DNA of 32,939 nt from Cohaesibacter sp. (GTDB lineage Bacteria; Pseudomonadota; Alphaproteobacteria; Rhizobiales; Cohaesibacteraceae). The position numbers were made by a program, and so were the translations under genes. Below are positions 8,213 through 16,960 of this stretch, one piece after another. Positions within the stretch are counted from its first letter, which is position 1, and each line of letters opens with the position of its first letter. The notes beneath the pieces were generated by a model. That model was given only the letters and a program-made list of their open reading frames with translations. It did no database searches and had not been told where the DNA came from. Where the stretch lies: NCBI GenBank assembly GCA_025210795.1, contig JAOAQZ010000025.1, positions 1 to 32,939 on the forward strand. Direction: 5' to 3'.

Positions 8213-10678
8213 ATGACAGAGAAGAAACTTCCCGGTCACGCTCGTGTGGTCATTGTTGGCGGGGGCGTCATGGGCTGCGGCCTTGCCTATCACCTTGCTC
8301 ATGAAGGCTGGAGCGATGTGGTTCTTTTAGAAAAAGCAGAGCTAACATCCGGCTCGACATGGCATGCCGCGGGTCAGATCACCCATTCAACCAGTTCTTA
8401 TGGTCTGGGCAAAATGGTCGATTACAATATCGGCCTTTATGCAGGCAAGCTGGAGGCCGAAACCGGACAGAATGTCTCTTGGCATGGATGCGGCTCGTTC
8501 CGCCTCGCCTATAGCGAAGATGAGATGGACTGGCTCCGTCACACCCTCTCGGTCGGACGGTCGCTGGGCTTTAACATTGAGTTGGTCCAGCCGGAACGCA
8601 TTGCTCAATTGCATCCCTTTTACAATCTTGAAGGCGTGATTGGGGCTTTGCATACGCCTGATGATGGCCATGTGGACCCGTCGGGCGTGACGCAAGCCAT
8701 GGCTATTGGTGCCCGCCAATTGGGTGTCAAAATCATTCGCCGTTGCCGTGCCACTCATATTGCGCAAAATGCAGCCGGCGAATGGGTTGTGGAGACCGAG
8801 CAAGGCACTATTACCTGCGAACATGTGGTGAATGCGGGCGGTACTTATGCGCGCCAGATGGGCGAATGGTCCGGTTTGCAATTGCCTATGACCTCCATGA
8901 CCCACCATTATCTGGTGACTGAAACCGTGCCTGAATTTCTTGATCTTGAGCGTGAATTGCCCGTCGTGCGGGACGACAAAATGGTCTCGGGTTATATCCG
9001 CATGGAGCAGAAAAAGGGTCTGATCGGCATTTATGAGAAAGAGAATCCCAACACGGTTTGGGAGGATCATTGCCCGTGGGACGCAGAAAACGAGCTTTTT
9101 GCCGCCGATTATGACCGGATCATGCCGTGGCTGGAAAATGCCATGGAAAGGATGCCGATTTTTGCCGAACTGGGCATTGCCCGCGAGGTTCATGGGGCCA
9201 TTTCCCACCCGCCTGATGGCAACCCGATGGTTGGCCCTGCTCCCGGTGTTCGCAATTACTGGTGTTGCTGCGGCACGCAAATCGGCATTGGCTGGGGACC
9301 GGGACTGACCCGCGAGCTGGCAAAATGGATGGTCCATGGGTCAGCTGATATCAATATGCGCGAGTATGACCCACGCCGCTTTGGTGACTATGCTCACAAG
9401 GAATGGCAGGTCATCAAAGCCAAGGAAGATTATTGCCTTCGGCACGAAATCCCCTTTCCCCATTTCAACCGTCTGGCGGGGCGCCCTATCAAACCTTCCC
9501 CTCTCTATGAGCGATTAAAAGCAAAGGGTGCTGTTTTTGAAGAGGTCTTTGGGCATGAGCGTCCACGCTGGTTTGCAAAAGACGGGGTAGAACAACGCGA
9601 TCATTATTCTTTCCGCCGTACTGCCGTGCATGACATTGTTGGTGCGGAATGCCGTGCCGTGCGCGAGCATGTAGGCATCATGGACATCTCGGCCTTTACC
9701 AAAGTGGAGGTTTCTGGACCGGATGCCGCAGCGTTTCTGGATCGCCTTGTTGCCAATCGCCTTCCAGCAAAAATTGGTAGGATCGGCTTGACCCATATGC
9801 TCAATCGGCGTGGCCGGATCGAGCTTGAAACCTCGGTCGTAAAGCTTGATGACAATCGCTATTACCTCACCTGTGCTGCCTTTTTCGAGCAGCGCCTGCT
9901 GGATCATCTTACTCACCAGCATAAAGGGGAAGATGTCACGATTGAGAAGCTATCCGATGATTGGGCTGCCCTGGCGCTGAACGGACCCAAATCTCGAACG
10001 GTGCTTTCAGCCTGTACCGATGCCGCCCTCAGCAATGCAGATTTTCCTTGGCTGACAGCAAAAGAAATCACTATTGCAGGGCATCGTGTTTGGGCTTTGC
10101 GCATGTCCTATGCCGGTGAATTGGGGTGGGAATTCCACGTGCCGCGCGAACATATGCTCGCGGTTTATGACGCGCTTTGGGAGGTTGGCAAGGCCCATGG
10201 CATAGCTGATTATGGCTCCTTTGCCATGAATAGCCTGCGCATGGAAAAAGCCTTTCCGGGGGCTGGCGAGCTGACCAATGAAGTGACATTGCCCGAGGCC
10301 AATGTCATGCGTTTTGTCAAGCTGGATAAGGACTATCTGGGTGCCGACGCCACCAGAGCCAGCGCCCAGGAGGCGCAAACGGGCAGCCTGAAATGGATTT
10401 GCGCCTATCTTGAAATTGAACCGGATGGTCAGGACGATGGCCATGGTGGCGAGCCCTTGCTGCTTAATGGCCAAGTTGTGGGCACCACAGCCTCCGTTGC
10501 CTATGGGCACACCTATGGCAAGATTCTGGCCTTTGCTTATATCGACCCAAAAGCCAGCAAGCCCGGCACCGAGCTTGATGTGGTGATTGCTGGCAAACCA
10601 CGTCCCGCGCGCATTCTCGCTGAAGCGGTTTATGACCCGGACAGTCACATACCCCGAACAGATAGCAAAACAAACTGA
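8213..10678 (+). CDS. FAD-dependent dimethylglycine/sarcosine dehydrogenase-like protein with GcvT domain
   Basis: 821 aa, the length of the two-part DMGDH family. The N-terminal half is a DAO-type FAD oxidase, with dinucleotide motif GGGVMG (16-21) and GSTWHAAGQ. Its His51 matches the histidine that carries covalent FAD in dimethylglycine dehydrogenase. The C-terminal half is an aminomethyltransferase (GcvT) folate domain (VSGPDAAAFLDRLVANRL, LNRRGRIELETSV). Such enzymes oxidise an N-methyl amine and pass the methyl carbon to tetrahydrofolate. Here it would take a second methyl group after the Rieske step; the exact amine is unknown. The ATG at 8213 follows GGAAGGGA. It is the first gene of a five-gene rightward operon divergent from the regulator. 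Confidence 0.88.
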   Translation: MTEKKLPGHARVVIVGGGVMGCGLAYHLAHEGWSDVVLLEKAELTSGSTWHAAGQITHSTSSYGLGKMVDYNIGLYAGKLEAETGQNVSWHGCGSFRLAYSEDEMDWLRHTLSVGRSLGFNIELVQPERIAQLHPFYNLEGVIGALHTPDDGHVDPSGVTQAMAIGARQLGVKIIRRCRATHIAQNAAGEWVVETEQGTITCEHVVNAGGTYARQMGEWSGLQLPMTSMTHHYLVTETVPEFLDLERELPVVRDDKMVSGYIRMEQKKGLIGIYEKENPNTVWEDHCPWDAENELFAADYDRIMPWLENAMERMPIFAELGIAREVHGAISHPPDGNPMVGPAPGVRNYWCCCGTQIGIGWGPGLTRELAKWMVHGSADINMREYDPRRFGDYAHKEWQVIKAKEDYCLRHEIPFPHFNRLAGRPIKPSPLYERLKAKGAVFEEVFGHERPRWFAKDGVEQRDHYSFRRTAVHDIVGAECRAVREHVGIMDISAFTKVEVSGPDAAAFLDRLVANRLPAKIGRIGLTHMLNRRGRIELETSVVKLDDNRYYLTCAAFFEQRLLDHLTHQHKGEDVTIEKLSDDWAALALNGPKSRTVLSACTDAALSNADFPWLTAKEITIAGHRVWALRMSYAGELGWEFHVPREHMLAVYDALWEVGKAHGIADYGSFAMNSLRMEKAFPGAGELTNEVTLPEANVMRFVKLDKDYLGADATRASAQEAQTGSLKWICAYLEIEPDGQDDGHGGEPLLLNGQVVGTTASVAYGHTYGKILAFAYIDPKASKPGTELDVVIAGKPRPARILAEAVYDPDSHIPRTDSKTN

Positions 10679-10701
10679 TTGGGATAGCCCGGAGAACGAA
10701 G

Positions 10702-11802
10702 ATGAGTGAGAAAATTCCCGCAAAAATGAATGCTATGGTTCTTGTCGGACATGGCGACATGGACAAGCTCGAATGGCATGAGGATTGGGATGTTCCCTCC
10801 CCTGCCAGTGATCAGGTTTTGATCCGCGTTGCAGCCTGCGGGCTGAATAACACTGATGTCAATACCCGATCAGGCTGGTATTCCAAGGCCGTAACCGAAG
10901 CCACGACAGGCGGGGCCTATGATGGCATCAATAAAGAGGATCCAAGCTGGGGTGGCGCTCCCATACAGTTTCCCCGTATTCAGGGTGCGGATGCTGTTGG
11001 CTATGTTGTTGCGGTGGGGGACGATGCTAACCATGACCTTATGGGCAAGCGCGTCATGGTCGATTGTACGCTGCGCGACTGGTCCGACCCTAACAACAAG
11101 AATAAAGCAGGCTATTTTGGCTCGGAATGTGATGGCGGTTTTGCTCAATATACGCTGGTCCATGTCCAAAATGCCATTCCCATCGACAGCAGTTTGAGCG
11201 ATGCGGAGATTGCAACATTTGCCTGTTCTTATTCCACTGCCGAAGGCATGCTTAGTCGCGCCGGAGTGAGGGCAGACGATGTGGTTTTGATCACCGGTGC
11301 GTCTGGTGGTGTTGGCTCGGCTCTTATTCAGTTAGCAAAACGAAGAGGGGCTAAAGTGGTCGCCATGGCGTCTGAGGCCAAACATCAAGAGGTTGGCAAA
11401 CTCAACCCCGATGCCTTGCTGCCACGCAACCCAGCCAATCTAAACGCAGCTTTGCAGGCAACAATCGGGCGCGACACAGTCAGCGTGGTTGCAGACATTG
11501 CAGGGGGGAACTATTTCCCGACCCTTATCGAAGCACTAGAGCGCGGTGGGCGCTATACTTGCTCAGGTGCCATTGCTGGCCCGATTGTTGATCTGGATTT
11601 AAGAACTCTCTATTTGCGAGATCTGACTTTCACCGGATCGACCGTTACGCAGCCTCATATTTTCAAGGATCTGGTCCGCTATATTGAGGCAGGCGACCTG
11701 GTTCCCATGCTTGCCGCGACCTATCCCCTCTCGGCCCTACATGAAGCGCAAACCGCATTTATTGAGAAAAAACACACCGGCAATATTGTGGTCGTGCCAT
11801 GA
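10702..11802 (+). CDS. Quinone-oxidoreductase-like MDR-family dehydrogenase
   Basis: 366 aa. An N-terminal GroES-like domain (SDQVLIRVAACGLNNTDVNTRSG) is followed by a Rossmann fold with ITGASGGVGSALIQLAKRRGAKVV. The Cys/His zinc-site pattern of classical alcohol dehydrogenases is not evident at GLNNTD, so it resembles the QOR/alcohol-dehydrogenase-like NADPH group. It probably reduces a C=C bond or oxidises an alcohol on the pathway carbon skeleton. The ATG at 10702 lies 23 bp after the flavoprotein stop with a GGAG site. Its stop overlaps the next gene by 4 bp (ATGA), which implies coupled translation. Confidence 0.85.
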   Translation: MSEKIPAKMNAMVLVGHGDMDKLEWHEDWDVPSPASDQVLIRVAACGLNNTDVNTRSGWYSKAVTEATTGGAYDGINKEDPSWGGAPIQFPRIQGADAVGYVVAVGDDANHDLMGKRVMVDCTLRDWSDPNNKNKAGYFGSECDGGFAQYTLVHVQNAIPIDSSLSDAEIATFACSYSTAEGMLSRAGVRADDVVLITGASGGVGSALIQLAKRRGAKVVAMASEAKHQEVGKLNPDALLPRNPANLNAALQATIGRDTVSVVADIAGGNYFPTLIEALERGGRYTCSGAIAGPIVDLDLRTLYLRDLTFTGSTVTQPHIFKDLVRYIEAGDLVPMLAATYPLSALHEAQTAFIEKKHTGNIVVVP

Positions 11803-12908
11803 AGATCTCGCGGATCTCGGTTTTTCAACTCGGTATGCCCCTGACCAAGCCCTATTTCCTGTCAGGCGGGCGGCTCCGGTTTGAGCAATTGGATAGCACC
11901 TTTGTGAAGATAGAAAGCGATGATGGCCTTGTTGGCTGGGGGGAAGGATGCCCGTGGGGACATACTTATCTTCCTGCTCATGGCGCAGGAATTCGCGCTG
12001 GGATAGAGGCCCTTGCTCCTGCTTTGCTGGACGAAGACCCCCGCTCTCTTGATCATATCAACCGGATTATGGACCTTGCCTTACCCGGCCACCCTTACGC
12101 CAAAAGCCCGCTTGACATGGCTTGCTGGGACCTTTTGGGTCAGAGCGCCGGACTTGCCTTGTGGCAGATTATGGGGGGAGCCTCCGCCTTGCCCGTTCCT
12201 GTGAACAGTTCGATTTCGACCGGCACACCGCAGGAAATGATCGACCTCATCAACAAGGCTAGCGCCAAGGGCTACCGGACCCATTCCGCCAAAATCGGCG
12301 GGGCGGATATTGCACTTGATATCGAGAGAATTGAGGCCATTTCAGCCGCTTTGCCCGCCAATGAGAAAGTAACCTTTGATGTCAATCGCGCTTGGTCCCC
12401 CGGCGTTGCCATACAAGTGCTTAACTCGGTCACCGCGCGTGACTGGGTGGAGCAACCCTGCCAGACACTGGAGCAATGCGCGCAAGTGGCTCAGCGCGTT
12501 GCCAATCCCATTATGCTGGATGAATGTCTTCATGACTTTAATGACCATCTTGATGCCTGGAAAATGCGTAGCTGCGAAGGCGTGAAGGTCAAACCCAATC
12601 GAGTGGGAGGCCTGACCAAGGCACGGCAAATTCGCGATTTCGGCGTGAGCGTCGGGTGGCAAATGCATATTGAAGATGTCGGCGGATCAGCGCTGGCCGA
12701 TACAGCTGCAATCCATCTGGCGTCTTCCACGCCTGAGGCCAACCGGCTTGCAAGCTGGCTTGGGCATGATCACCTCGTTATTGATCCGGTTCCTGGACAG
12801 GGCGCACGCAATCGTAATGGCTTTGCGACGCCTCCAACGATGCCGGGCCTTGGTCTTACCCCCGATCTGGATCTGCTTGGGGATCCTGTTGCAGTCTATT
12901 GCGGTTAA
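11799..12908 (+). CDS. Enolase-superfamily (mandelate racemase/muconate lactonizing) enzyme, copy 1
   Basis: 369 aa with the capping domain and TIM barrel of the MR/MLE group. Candidate catalytic lysines are Lys165 (HSAKIGG) and Lys265 (VKPNRVGG). Metal ligands are Asp194 (FDVN), Glu219 (VEQPC) and Asp241 (MLDEC). Two opposed lysines suit a racemase/epimerase or syn-elimination. The layout resembles hydroxyproline-betaine 2-epimerase (HpbD), but the Trp of the C-terminal WG.D segment is missing (EDVGGSAL), so its substrate probably differs from that of the next gene. It starts inside the stop of the preceding gene and is followed after 17 bp by a paralogue. Confidence 0.87.
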   Translation: MKISRISVFQLGMPLTKPYFLSGGRLRFEQLDSTFVKIESDDGLVGWGEGCPWGHTYLPAHGAGIRAGIEALAPALLDEDPRSLDHINRIMDLALPGHPYAKSPLDMACWDLLGQSAGLALWQIMGGASALPVPVNSSISTGTPQEMIDLINKASAKGYRTHSAKIGGADIALDIERIEAISAALPANEKVTFDVNRAWSPGVAIQVLNSVTARDWVEQPCQTLEQCAQVAQRVANPIMLDECLHDFNDHLDAWKMRSCEGVKVKPNRVGGLTKARQIRDFGVSVGWQMHIEDVGGSALADTAAIHLASSTPEANRLASWLGHDHLVIDPVPGQGARNRNGFATPPTMPGLGLTPDLDLLGDPVAVYCG

Positions 12909-12925
12909 ACTAAGGAGAGGATGGG

Positions 12926-14029
12926 ATGAAAATTACACGTCTTTCACTTTGGCACATACCGCTGACCAGTCATAAAGCCTATTATATGGCAGGCGGCAAG
13001 ACTTGCGATACGGTCACCAGTGTTGTGCTTGGGCTAGAGACGGATACGGGCATGACTGGCTGGGGTGAGGTTTGCCCCATCCCTCATTACCTACCGGCCT
13101 ATGCTGAAGGGGTTGTTCCTGCGGTTGAATATATGGCTCCCCTTTTGTTGGGGTCCGATCCTGTTGGGCCCGAGGCAGTGATGACACGCTTGAACGCCCA
13201 TCTGCAGGGACATAGCTATGCAAAGTCTATCATCGACATCGCTTTGTGGGATCTGACGGCACAGGCGGCACGCCTGCCTCTCTACAGCCTACTGGGCGGG
13301 CGGCAAGCAAAAGATCTGCCGCTTTATCACTCAATAACCTGTGTTGCGCCTGAAGAGATGGTCCAGATGGCACAAGAGGCTTATAGGGACGGCATACGCC
13401 AGTTTCAGGTCAAGCTTGGTGCCGACAATAACTGGGAGGCAGATGTTGCTCGCCTGACCATGGTGCGTGAAGCGGTGGGTGCAGGTCCGCTCGTTTATGG
13501 TGACTGGAATTGCGGTGCAAACCAGCTTGATGCGACCCGCGTGGCCCGTGCGGTTGCTCATCTCGACATCATGCTCGAAGCCCCCTGCCCCAGCATGGAA
13601 GAATGTGCCGCCGTGCGCGCAGCATCGGGATTGGCAATGAAGATGGATGAGCAGGTACGAGATATTCCAACGCTCATGAAGGCTCATCACCTTGGCATTA
13701 TGGATGCCGCTGCCCTGAAGCTTTCCAAGTTTGGCGGCATCAGTGCAACGCGCAAGGCGCGCGATCTCTGCCTTACCTTTGGCACCAGAATGTGTGTGGA
13801 GGATACATGGGGGTCGGATATTACGACGGCGGCCCTTCTTCATTTGGCCGCCAGCACCGATCCGCGCCTGTTGCTCAATAGCTGCGACCTATCAGGTTAT
13901 GTCTATCCACGTCTGGATGGCGCGGCACCCGTAAGGCATCAAGGCCGCATCTCCCCGCCAGAAGGCATCGGTCTTGGTGTCTCACCCGATCCCGATCTGC
14001 TTGGAGCCCCCATCGCACACTTTGATTGA
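12926..14029 (+). CDS. Enolase-superfamily enzyme, copy 2 (betaine-epimerase-like)
   Basis: 367 aa, a paralogue of the gene just upstream. Candidate catalytic residues are Lys163 (QVKLG) and Lys265 (LKLSKFGG), with metal ligands Asp193 (YGDWN), Glu218 (LEAPC) and Asp241 (KMDEQ). Unlike copy 1 it keeps Trp295 in EDTWGSDI and Tyr55 near HYLP. From memory, the equivalent aromatic residues in HpbD hold the quaternary ammonium of hydroxyproline betaine. This makes 2-epimerisation of a betaine substrate plausible, and it fits the Rieske and flavoprotein demethylases nearby. The ATG at 12926 has a strong AAGGAGAGG site. The specificity is inference. Confidence 0.87.
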   Translation: MKITRLSLWHIPLTSHKAYYMAGGKTCDTVTSVVLGLETDTGMTGWGEVCPIPHYLPAYAEGVVPAVEYMAPLLLGSDPVGPEAVMTRLNAHLQGHSYAKSIIDIALWDLTAQAARLPLYSLLGGRQAKDLPLYHSITCVAPEEMVQMAQEAYRDGIRQFQVKLGADNNWEADVARLTMVREAVGAGPLVYGDWNCGANQLDATRVARAVAHLDIMLEAPCPSMEECAAVRAASGLAMKMDEQVRDIPTLMKAHHLGIMDAAALKLSKFGGISATRKARDLCLTFGTRMCVEDTWGSDITTAALLHLAASTDPRLLLNSCDLSGYVYPRLDGAAPVRHQGRISPPEGIGLGVSPDPDLLGAPIAHFD

Positions 14030-14049
14030 TTTTACCAAGGAGTAGCATC

Positions 14050-15321
14050 ATGCCCCGCATTCATACTCAACAAGACTGGATCAATCGCGCCAAATCTGTG
14101 CTGCCCGCTGGTGGTTTGGGAAATTTTGATCCATCCATCATCATCCAAAAAGGGCAAGGCAGCCGCGTTTGGGATGAAAATGGTGCCGAATATATCGACT
14201 ATCTGATCGGCTCTGGTCCGATGCTATTAGGGCATGGTCATCCTGAGGTTATGGAGGCGGTCTTTGAGCAATTGCCCAAAGGCATGACTTTTTTTGCCAA
14301 TAATGCAGCTGCGATCGAGCTGGCAGAAGAAATATGCAAGGCTGTCCCTTGCGCCGAGCAGGTGCGGTTTCTGTCATCCGGTGGTGAGGCTGACATGTAT
14401 GCCATGCGCCTTGCCCGCGCCCATACCGGCCGGGACAAGATCCTTAAATTTGAAGGGGGCTATCATGGCATGTCGCCCGAGGCTCAAATGAGCCTTGCCC
14501 CAACCCGTCTGGTCAATTTCCCGCAAGCTGTGCCCGACAGTGCTGGCATTCCAGAGGCCGTCAGAGCAGAGATGTTGATCGCCCCTTTTAATGATCTGGA
14601 ATTTCTTAACTCGCTGCTTAAAGAACATGGACCGGATATTGCCGGAATTATCGTTGAGCCGCTCCAGCGCATCATCCCGCCAGACCCCGGATTTCTGCAG
14701 GCCCTTAGAGAGGCCTGTGATGCCTATGGCATTGTGCTGATTTTTGATGAAGTGGTCACCGGCTTTCGCTTTGCCTATGGCGGCGCGCAAGAGCTTTATG
14801 GTGTCAGCCCTGATATTTGCACGTTGGGCAAGGTTATCGGAGGCGGCTTTCCGCTTGCCGCCGTAACAGGCCGCAAAGATATTATGGATCATTTTGACAA
14901 ATCAAAGGTCGGACCGGATCAATGGCTGATGATGCTGGGAACATTGTCCGGCAATCCTGTTGCTGCGGTGGCAGGGCTGAAAACCATGGAGATCCTGCGC
15001 CGCGCGGGGAGCTACGACACGCTGATAGCCAATGGACAGCGCTTACAAACACTGTTCCAAACCCATTTGGATGCTGCGGGAATTAATCATCGCATCGTAG
15101 GGCATCCGACCTTGTTTGATATCGTCTTTACGGATCGGGAAGTGAGCAATTATCGCGATGTGCTCAAGGCCGATGCAGCCCGCAATGCGCAATTTAATAA
15201 GATTTTGCGCAAGGAGGGAATTTTCAAATCACCGGGAAAAACCTATCCCAGCCTTGCATTAACTGAAGATGATTTTGCTCAAACTGACGCAGCTATCAAG
15301 GTCGCTGCGCATTCGCTTTAA
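14050..15321 (+). CDS. Class III PLP aminotransferase (glutamate-1-semialdehyde aminomutase-like)
   Basis: 423 aa. Fold-type I class III signature: SSGGEADMYAMRLARAHTGR, FDEVVTGFR (Asp233 to the PLP ring nitrogen) and TLGKVIGGGFPLAA (Schiff-base Lys261). The sequence is closest in style to the GSA aminomutase/beta-amino-acid aminotransferase branch. In a catabolic operon with an aldehyde dehydrogenase it is more likely to act on an amino acid or semialdehyde intermediate than in haem synthesis. The ATG at 14050 has AAGGAG 7 nt upstream. An upstream TTG at 14026 would overlap the previous gene and is less likely. It is the last gene of the rightward operon and is followed by a terminator. Confidence 0.87.
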   Translation: MPRIHTQQDWINRAKSVLPAGGLGNFDPSIIIQKGQGSRVWDENGAEYIDYLIGSGPMLLGHGHPEVMEAVFEQLPKGMTFFANNAAAIELAEEICKAVPCAEQVRFLSSGGEADMYAMRLARAHTGRDKILKFEGGYHGMSPEAQMSLAPTRLVNFPQAVPDSAGIPEAVRAEMLIAPFNDLEFLNSLLKEHGPDIAGIIVEPLQRIIPPDPGFLQALREACDAYGIVLIFDEVVTGFRFAYGGAQELYGVSPDICTLGKVIGGGFPLAAVTGRKDIMDHFDKSKVGPDQWLMMLGTLSGNPVAAVAGLKTMEILRRAGSYDTLIANGQRLQTLFQTHLDAAGINHRIVGHPTLFDIVFTDREVSNYRDVLKADAARNAQFNKILRKEGIFKSPGKTYPSLALTEDDFAQTDAAIKVAAHSL

Positions 15322-15337
15322 TTAAAAGACAGCCAGT

Positions 15338-15371
15338 TAAGCGGGAAATGGTTTTGTAAGCTTCCCGCTTA
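15338..15371 (+). terminator. Intrinsic terminator of the flavoprotein-aminotransferase operon
   Basis: 10-bp perfect stem TAAGCGGGAA (15338-15347) / TTCCCGCTTA (15362-15371) with a 14-nt loop, followed by a pyrimidine-rich TCTTTCTT tail. It lies 17 bp after the aminotransferase stop. Confidence 0.75.
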
Positions 15372-15452
15372 TCTTTCTTGCCTTAACACCCGACCTGCCT
15401 GCATTTTGGCAGCATGGCTTTATTCAATAGTACGGACTAACGCAGCAAAGTC

Positions 15453-15482
15453 TTGCAAAATGGTGGAATTTGCCACTAATAT
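15453..15482 (+). promoter_or_regulatory. Candidate promoter of the TetR operon
   Basis: TTGCAA (15453-15458) and TAATAT (15477-15482) are separated by 18 nt, each matching the sigma-70 consensus at 4 of 6 positions. The predicted start lies inside the TetR box immediately downstream, a geometry that fits repression. Confidence 0.4.
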
Positions 15483-15485
15483 GAC

Positions 15486-15507
15486 ATATGAATCAACTAT
15501 CATGTTT
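15486..15507 (+). promoter_or_regulatory. Candidate TetR operator, copy 1
   Basis: A 22-bp box with core GAATCAACTATCATG that recurs upstream of the Liv transporter operon (25055-25076, minus strand) with 21 of 22 bases identical. It is a loose palindrome: ATGA and TCAT half-sites separated by 8 bp, with partial extension into flanking A/T. It lies 24 bp before the regulator start codon and just after the predicted -10. Conservation and symmetry are seen directly; binding by this TetR protein is inference. Confidence 0.7.
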
Positions 15508-15530
15508 CTAGTTATGTGAGGCAAATCCCT

Positions 15531-16133
15531 ATGGCCAAGGCCCCGTCTGCCCCCCGCACATCCCGTGGTGAGATAACCCGTCGGCGCTTGCTTGATGCTG
15601 CACGTGTGGAAATCGGCAGCAAGGGATTTGCCGAGGCGTCAGTTTCCTCCATCACGCGGCAGGCCGGGGTTGGTCAGGGCACCTATTATATCTATTTCAA
15701 GAGCAAAGAGGAAATCATGCGGGCTCTTGTTCTAGAAATGGGCCGTGATCTGCGCCAGCAGCTGAGCGATATCAACATCGCTGCCCCCGACCGCTTTGCG
15801 GCTGAACGGGCGGGCCTGCGCCACTTCATTGCCTTTGCGCGAGACAATCCTGACCTTTACCGCATTGTTCAGGAAGCGCAATTTGTCGATGATGAAGTCT
15901 ATCGCGCCTATTTTGAAGAATTTGCCTCTGGCTATCGCAAAACTCTGGAAACCGCAGTTCAGGCGGGGGAGATTTCTGACGGTGATCTGGAGGTTCGCGC
16001 GTGGCTTTTATTGGGTCTTGGGCGCTCTATGGGTGAGGTTTATGGCCTGTGGCAGACCGATGTGGACATTGATTATGTGGTCGACACCATCATGGACATT
16101 CTTGAGCATGGCATGAAGGCCAGAAAGGGTTGA
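15531..16133 (+). CDS. TetR/AcrR-family transcriptional regulator
   Basis: 200 aa. The N-terminal HTH is typical: RRRLLDAARVEIGSKGFAEASVSSI, then GVGQGTYYIYFKSKEEI. The C-terminal ligand-binding helical domain has no recognisable subgroup. The ATG at 15531 is preceded by GTGAGG at 9 nt; the upstream GTG at 15516 is itself part of that ribosome site, so I reject it as the start. It heads the operon with a crotonase-type enzyme, an acyl-CoA ligase and two MaoC proteins. TetR regulators in such operons usually answer to an acyl-CoA or aromatic effector. The repeated box upstream of this gene and of the transporter operon suggests that it controls both. Confidence 0.88.
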   Translation: MAKAPSAPRTSRGEITRRRLLDAARVEIGSKGFAEASVSSITRQAGVGQGTYYIYFKSKEEIMRALVLEMGRDLRQQLSDINIAAPDRFAAERAGLRHFIAFARDNPDLYRIVQEAQFVDDEVYRAYFEEFASGYRKTLETAVQAGEISDGDLEVRAWLLLGLGRSMGEVYGLWQTDVDIDYVVDTIMDILEHGMKARKG

Positions 16134-16137
16134 TCCT

Positions 16138-16896
16138 GTGTCTGAGCTTGTTCTTTTGAGTGAAAACGAGAGTTGCGCAACCCTCACTCTTAATCGGCCC
16201 GAGAAACACAATTCTCTTGTGCCGGAATTGACCGCAGCCCTCAATCAGCATTTGGCGGCACTATCCAAACGCTCTGATCTTGCATCCGTGATCCTGAATG
16301 CCAATGGCCGTAGTTTCTCCACTGGCGGGGATGTCAAAGGCTTTTGGGAAGCAGAAGACCGAATAACCTATTCGCGTGAGCTTGTGGGGGCCTTAAACGA
16401 AGCAATTCTGGCGCTTATGGCCCTGCCCTGCCCCGTTCTTGCCAATGTCCATGGGCCGATCACTGGCGGGTCACTCGGCCTGATGCTGGCGGCTGACCTT
16501 GTTGCTATCAGCCCCAAAACCTTTGCCCAACCCTATTATTCTGTTGTTGGCTTTGCACCCGATGGTGGCTGGACAGCGATCTTGCCCGACCGCATTGGTG
16601 CCCGACAAGCGGGCCGTATTCTTGCGCTCAATGAAAGGCTTGAAGCCGAGCAATTGATCGCTCTGGGGCTTGCCGATGCGTTATGTGATGATCCGGCGGA
16701 GCAAGTGAGGCAATGGCAATCAGAGATGGGACGCATGGTGCAAGGCACTTTGTACGCCGCAAAGCGGCTCCTTTATGCCGAGCGGGCGGAGACCTATCGC
16801 AAGGCTCTTGAGTGCGAGCGGCAAGCCTTCATTGATCGCATTTCCTTGCCTGAGGTGAGCGAGGGAATGAGAGATTTTCTGGCGCTTAACAGCTAG
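16138..16896 (+). CDS. Enoyl-CoA hydratase/isomerase family protein (PaaG/ECI-like)
   Basis: 252 aa crotonase fold. Oxyanion-hole segments are ANGRSFSTGGDVKGF and HGPITGGSLGLMLAADL. The first catalytic Glu of classical hydratases is replaced (FAQPYYSVVGF), while an Asp is present in APDGGW. The PDxGG pattern is typical of PaaG/delta3-delta2-enoyl-CoA isomerases, so double-bond isomerisation is more likely than plain hydration. It starts with GTG 4 bp after the TetR stop, behind an AAAGGG site. It should act on the CoA thioester made by the downstream ligase; the substrate is unknown. Confidence 0.87.
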   Translation: MSELVLLSENESCATLTLNRPEKHNSLVPELTAALNQHLAALSKRSDLASVILNANGRSFSTGGDVKGFWEAEDRITYSRELVGALNEAILALMALPCPVLANVHGPITGGSLGLMLAADLVAISPKTFAQPYYSVVGFAPDGGWTAILPDRIGARQAGRILALNERLEAEQLIALGLADALCDDPAEQVRQWQSEMGRMVQGTLYAAKRLLYAERAETYRKALECERQAFIDRISLPEVSEGMRDFLALNS

Positions 16897-16960
16897 AAGG
16901 CCAAGCAAATGGCCAGATAAGAGGCAAGCAAGACCTGACAGCTCTGGGAGGAGAGCCAAG

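Noticed and set aside
8387..9337. 316-aa minus-strand frame opposite the DMGDH-like gene
   Set aside because: Antisense shadow; composition is not protein-like and the + strand gene has clear FAD motifs.
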